Source: Oscillospiraceae bacterium
Lineage (GTDB): Bacteria > Bacillota > Clostridia > Oscillospirales > Acutalibacteraceae
Direction: 5' to 3'
Length of the DNA: 51,947 nt
Assembly (NCBI GenBank): GCA_015066465.1
Contig: SVOI01000011.1
Location: 1-51,947, forward strand
How positions within the stretch are numbered: the first letter of the stretch is position 1; the number at the start of each line of letters is the position of its first letter. A program made the position numbers and the translations under genes. The notes beneath the pieces are model-generated. The model searched no databases and was not told the origin of the DNA. It saw only the letters and a list, made by a program, of their open reading frames with translations. This document shows, piece by piece, positions 48,625-51,947 of the stretch.

Positions 48625-49803
48625 ATGGCAGAAAGAAAGCAGATTCCTATATTTGAAAGCTGTTACAAAATAACAGAGTATTTAAAAAGGAATACTGATA
48701 AAGACCATCCTACTACTCAGGCAGCTATGCGAAAGGATGAAACAGTTTCTCAGTATCTTGGTGCAAAAGAAACTTCTAACAGCTACATTAACCAGATTGC
48801 ATTAGCACTTAATTCTGATAATGGTGAATTGTTAAAAGAAAAAGACTGGAGAATAGTTTTTGATGCATTTTCTTCTGTTCACGGCTCTAAAAAGTCAAAA
48901 ACCCCTGTTGAATATACCTCTATAGATAAACTGCCAATAAGAAACCTTTATTATAATCAGGCTTTTTCTTATGAGGAATTAGATAAAATTATTGAAGCTA
49001 TAACTCTTTCAGGCTCTCTTGATGAAAGAACGGCTAAAAAATTAGTTAAGAAAATCAAAGAAGAGTTAGGCACAATTTATTATGAAGAAAAAGCTTCAGC
49101 TGTTTCAAAAATTGAACCAGAAAAAATTGTAGATGATGACTATTATCGTAAAAATATTAAAACCATTGAAAATGCTATTGAAAACAATGTTAGAGTAACG
49201 TTTTATTATAACGGAATTGATAGTGAGGGTAAATTAGAACGTCAGAGTCTTTCTAAAGAAATAATAAGCCCTTATTACCTTGTTGTAAATAATGGTAAAT
49301 ATTATGTGGTTGCCTGTAAAGATAGCTTTATGGGCAAAAACTACAAAAAAGTTATGTCATTGTGGCGTGTTGACTTAATGTCAGAAGTAAGAGCTTATTC
49401 TGACTCTTCAAACAAAGAAAATGAAAAAATAACAAATAAAAAAGACGTTCACGGCTTACCACAAAAATGGTCAGACGATTTCTATTATTCACACCTTAAT
49501 ATGTCAAGCGATGAACCAATTGAAATCAAGTTGAGAGTTTTAGAATTACCACGTGTTGACGATATTTCACGTAGCGATAAATATTCATACACGTTTCTTT
49601 ATGACACGTTCGGTTCTCATTTTACTGTTAATAACAGTAAAAAAGATGGTGAAACAGTAACAGTTAATTGTTCACCGAGTGAAATTGTTAACTGGGCACT
49701 GAAATACAGCAACAGGGTAGAGGTATTAGAACCAGAAATAGTTCGTGTTGAAATAAGAGAACGAGTTAAAGCTTTAAATAAAATGTATGTAGGTGATAAA
49801 TAA
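48625..49803 (+). CDS. WYL-domain transcriptional regulator
   Basis: A 392-residue cytosolic regulator. The N-terminal 90 residues (IFESCYKITEYLKRNTDKDHPTTQAAM) look like a helical DNA-binding winged-helix region. The central WYL domain begins at about 190 (AIENNVRVTFYYNGID) and contains IISPYYLVVNNGKYYVVACKD and SLWRVDLMSEV, the WYL core. A C-terminal WCX-like extension follows (295-392). WYL domains sense ligands such as nucleotides or nucleic acid. It shares one base with the aldo/keto reductase gene, which it may control. Confidence 0.85.
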   Translation: MAERKQIPIFESCYKITEYLKRNTDKDHPTTQAAMRKDETVSQYLGAKETSNSYINQIALALNSDNGELLKEKDWRIVFDAFSSVHGSKKSKTPVEYTSIDKLPIRNLYYNQAFSYEELDKIIEAITLSGSLDERTAKKLVKKIKEELGTIYYEEKASAVSKIEPEKIVDDDYYRKNIKTIENAIENNVRVTFYYNGIDSEGKLERQSLSKEIISPYYLVVNNGKYYVVACKDSFMGKNYKKVMSLWRVDLMSEVRAYSDSSNKENEKITNKKDVHGLPQKWSDDFYYSHLNMSSDEPIEIKLRVLELPRVDDISRSDKYSYTFLYDTFGSHFTVNNSKKDGETVTVNCSPSEIVNWALKYSNRVEVLEPEIVRVEIRERVKALNKMYVGDK

Positions 49804-50951
49804 TGGAAACCATTAAAAAATTTGGCTTTGGTTGTATGCGCTTTCCAACTAATTCAGATGAAAGTGTGAATTACGAAGAAACTGAAAAAATGATAGATTA
49901 CGCTTTAAAAAACGGCGTAAATTATTTTGATACTGCTTACGTTTATCATTCAGGTAAATCAGAAACAGTCTTAGGGGATGTTTTAAAGAAATACCCACGA
50001 GAAAGTTTTATGATTGCAAATAAATATCCCGGTCATCAAATTGCAGACACTTATTACCCAGAACCTATCTTTCTTGAGCAATTAGAAAGATGTCAGGTGG
50101 ATTACTTTGATTACTATTTACTTCATAATGTAAACGAGAATTCAATAAAGGTTTATAAAGATGAAAAATGGGGTATATTAGAGTATTTTAAAAAGCAAAA
50201 AGAACTCGGCAAAATCAAACATCTTGGTTTTTCTTGCCATTGTAGCGTTGAGCTTTTAAAAGAGTTTTTAGATTATTGTGGCGACGCTATGGAGTTTTGC
50301 CAGATTCAGCTTAATTACCTTGACTGGACTTTACAGGATGGTAAAGAAAAATATGATTTATTAACTGAAAGAAATATACCAGTTTATATTATGGAGCCAT
50401 TACGTGGTGGTAAATTAGCCTCTTTACCTGAAGAAGCAACCCGTAAATTAAACGCTTTAAGGGAAGGCGTAACACCAGTAGAATGGGCGTTCCGTTTTCT
50501 TCTCAACCTACCAAACGTAAGAATGATTTTAAGTGGTATGTCAGAGTTTTCTCAGGTGAAAGAAAATATTGAGATTTTCAAAAACGATAAGCCGTTAAAT
50601 GAAACTGAAATAAATGCACTTTTAGAAGTTGCAGAATCTTTAAAAGATTCTGTTCCTTGTACTGGTTGTGGTTATTGTCTTAAGGATTGTCCTAAAGAAT
50701 TAAATATTCCGTTTATGCTTTCTATTTATAACGAATTAAAAATTCAAAAGGCAGTAGCAACAAGAATAAGAATTGACGCTTTACCAGAAGAAAAACAGTC
50801 AACAGCGTGTATAGGTTGTGGCTTGTGTGCACAAAACTGCCCGCAAAAAATAGACGTTCCAAAAGAACTTAGTAATCTTTCAGATATTTTAAACTCAATG
50901 CCAACCTGGGCTCAGGTTTGTGAAGAAAGAAACAGAAAGATGAAAGGTTAA
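49803..50951 (+). CDS. Aldo/keto reductase with C-terminal 2x[4Fe-4S] ferredoxin domain
   Basis: A 382-residue oxidoreductase. The (beta/alpha)8 aldo/keto reductase part spans 1-275: FDTAYVYHSGKSETVLGDVLKKYP has the catalytic Asp/Tyr region, IANKY a lysine, and DYYLLHNV the usual His. The C-terminal part (280-382) has two cluster motifs, CTGCGYCLKDCP and CIGCGLCAQNCP, as in many anaerobe-specific members. The flavin/iron-sulfur electron path is inferred. The substrate is unknown. The ATG overlaps the WYL gene stop by one base. Confidence 0.9.
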   Translation: METIKKFGFGCMRFPTNSDESVNYEETEKMIDYALKNGVNYFDTAYVYHSGKSETVLGDVLKKYPRESFMIANKYPGHQIADTYYPEPIFLEQLERCQVDYFDYYLLHNVNENSIKVYKDEKWGILEYFKKQKELGKIKHLGFSCHCSVELLKEFLDYCGDAMEFCQIQLNYLDWTLQDGKEKYDLLTERNIPVYIMEPLRGGKLASLPEEATRKLNALREGVTPVEWAFRFLLNLPNVRMILSGMSEFSQVKENIEIFKNDKPLNETEINALLEVAESLKDSVPCTGCGYCLKDCPKELNIPFMLSIYNELKIQKAVATRIRIDALPEEKQSTACIGCGLCAQNCPQKIDVPKELSNLSDILNSMPTWAQVCEERNRKMKG

Positions 50952-50969
50952 TGAAATTAACAAAAAATC

Positions 50970-50998
50970 TTGAAAAATTGCAAAGAAAAGTGTATAAT
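50970..50998 (+). promoter_or_regulatory. Promoter of the NfeD-SPFH unit
   Basis: TTGAAA (50970-50975), 17-base spacer, TATAAT (50993-50998). It lies upstream of an in-frame start at 51016, but AAAGGAG favours 51052. Confidence 0.75.
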
Positions 50999-51051
50999 TA
51001 TTTCAATGAAATAAATTGGGAATTATAATTTTTTATAAAGGAGTGATTTTT

Positions 51052-51483
51052 ATGATGGTTTGGGTTTGGCTCGGACTTTTAGCGTTTTTCGTAATTGTTG
51101 AAGCTCTTACCGCAAATCTACTTACAATCTGGTTTGCAGCGGGTGCTCTTGTTGCTTTCATTTCGACTTTCTTTACAGAAAATCCAATGATTCAGGTTGT
51201 AATCTTCGTTGTTGTTTCTTTAATTGTTCTTGTGGCTTTAAGACCTATTGCAAAAAAATATACAAGAACAAGAAAACAGGCAACCAATGCAGATATGTAC
51301 ATAAATGCAGAGGGTGTTGTTACAGAAGCAATTTCGAATCTCAATGCAAAAGGAACTGTTAAAGTACGTGGTTCCGTATGGACTGCAAGGTCCTTTAGTG
51401 ATGAAGTTGAAATTCCTGAAAATACAACTATTGTAGTTGAGCGTATTGAGGGAGTTAAACTTATAGTAAAACCAAAAAATTAA
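51052..51483 (+). CDS. NfeD-like membrane protein (short form)
   Basis: A 143-residue protein with two or three N-terminal membrane helices (about 2-75) and a C-terminal OB-fold domain (about 90-143) with the motif INAEGVVTEAISNLNAKGTVKVRGSVWTARS. This is the short NfeD class, lacking the ClpP-like protease domain. ATG at 51052 has AAAGGAG 8 bases upstream. Short NfeD genes are commonly paired with SPFH/stomatin genes, as here (16-base gap), and the pair is thought to act in membrane organisation. Confidence 0.87.
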   Translation: MMVWVWLGLLAFFVIVEALTANLLTIWFAAGALVAFISTFFTENPMIQVVIFVVVSLIVLVALRPIAKKYTRTRKQATNADMYINAEGVVTEAISNLNAKGTVKVRGSVWTARSFSDEVEIPENTTIVVERIEGVKLIVKPKN

Positions 51484-51498
51484 AAGGAGAAATTTGTT

Positions 51499-51947
51499 AT
51501 GGAAGCTATTATTGCTATTCTTGTACTTTTAGTACTCGCTATTTTACTCATCGTTGCAAACATCAAAATTGTACCACAATCAAAAGCTTATGTTGTTGAA
51601 CGTCTTGGTACATTCCACGCTACTTGGGAAACTGGTTTACACATCAAAATCCCTTTCATTGAAAAGGTTGCAAAAATCGTTTCTTTAAAAGAACAAGTTG
51701 TTGACTTCCCACCACAGCCTGTTATTACAAAAGATAACGTTACAATGCAGATTGACACAGTTGTGTTCTTCCAAATTACTGACCCAAAACTTTTCACTTA
51801 TGGTGTTGAGTATCCAATTGCTGCTATTGAAAACTTAACAGCAACTACACTTCGTAACATCATTGGTGAACTCGAACTCGACCACACACTTACTTCTCGT
51901 GATACAATCAACGCTAAAATCCGTGGTATCCTTGACGAAGCAACAGA
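51499..51947 (+). CDS. SPFH/stomatin-like membrane protein, 5' part (runs off window)
   Basis: The frame is open from ATG 51499 (AAAGGAG upstream) to the window end, giving the first 149 residues. It has an N-terminal membrane helix (AIIAILVLLVLAILLIV), then the SPFH/PHB domain: IVPQSKAYVVERLGTFHATWETGLHIKIPFIEKVAK, VVDFPPQPVITKDNVTMQIDTVVFFQITDP and LRNIIGELELDHTLTSRDTIN. This pattern fits the QmcA/stomatin subgroup. The C-terminus is outside the window. Confidence 0.9.
   Translation, partial: MEAIIAILVLLVLAILLIVANIKIVPQSKAYVVERLGTFHATWETGLHIKIPFIEKVAKIVSLKEQVVDFPPQPVITKDNVTMQIDTVVFFQITDPKLFTYGVEYPIAAIENLTATTLRNIIGELELDHTLTSRDTINAKIRGILDEAT

Noticed and set aside
1-51947. Mobile elements, prophage, tRNA or rRNA genes.
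   Set aside because: I found no transposase, integrase or structural phage gene, and no cloverleaf or rRNA-like stretch. Repeats are short and non-coding.

Overview
The window is a densely packed, low-GC chromosomal segment from a member of the Bacillota, most likely class Clostridia (an Oscillospirales-like gut lineage would fit). The evidence is the low GC content, the strong AGGAGG-type ribosome binding sites, the gene order tig-clpP-clpX-lon-engB, Mini-RNase III beside obg, a DacF-like carboxypeptidase, a YitT-family protein and a clostridial-type galactokinase. I see no rRNA, tRNA, CRISPR array, phage gene or transposase. The genus cannot be fixed from this sequence alone.

Layout. 1-8.0 kb: the 3' end of a zinc-ribbon protein gene, divergent amino-acid (AGCS) and MATE transporters, an orphan sugar-binding lipoprotein, a cysteine-rich unknown protein, GAPDH and a D-2-hydroxyacid dehydrogenase. 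8.1-12.2 kb: a run of TVP38 membrane protein, galactokinase, GNAT acetyltransferase and a methionine gamma-lyase-like PLP enzyme. 12.4-16.7 kb: a class B penicillin-binding protein divergent from tcdA-yhaM-prmA. 17.0-17.6 kb: a small XRE regulator module. 17.7-27.9 kb: D,D-carboxypeptidase, threonine synthase and a phosphoesterase, then the protein-quality-control set trigger factor, ClpP, ClpX, Lon and EngB. 28.0-28.6 kb: a second small module, a ribbon-helix-helix regulator divergent from a DUF6809-like protein. 28.7-33.1 kb (minus strand): obg-mrnC-yitT-lepA. 33.4-39.9 kb: acpS-nnrD-lipoprotein, a degenerate GGDEF membrane protein, nagB, and a HAD phosphatase followed by three small unknown or signalling genes. 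39.9-48.5 kb: a complete shikimate-to-phenylalanine operon. 48.6-51.9 kb: a WYL regulator with a ferredoxin-like aldo/keto reductase, then NfeD and SPFH.

The most notable element is the leader of the aromatic operon. A consensus promoter (39924-39952) is followed by a 21-codon reading frame with a near-perfect Shine-Dalgarno and the run Phe-Phe-Tyr-Phe. Three mutually exclusive RNA pairings follow, ending in an intrinsic terminator just before the aminotransferase gene. This is the architecture of a ribosome-mediated Phe attenuator controlling all seven shikimate steps plus PheA and a transaminase. There is no T-box.

Two other patterns stand out. First, two separate 0.55-0.6 kb modules (17.0-17.6 and 28.0-28.6 kb) share one design: a small DNA-binding protein divergent from a small acidic protein, with operator-like repeats overlapping both promoters, a hairpin at the regulator's stop codon and inverted copies of interspersed repeats outside. 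Second, several families of short intergenic repeats sit at gene 3' ends and carry hairpins whose stems change in a compensatory way between copies. All assignments were made by reading the sequence, with no database search.
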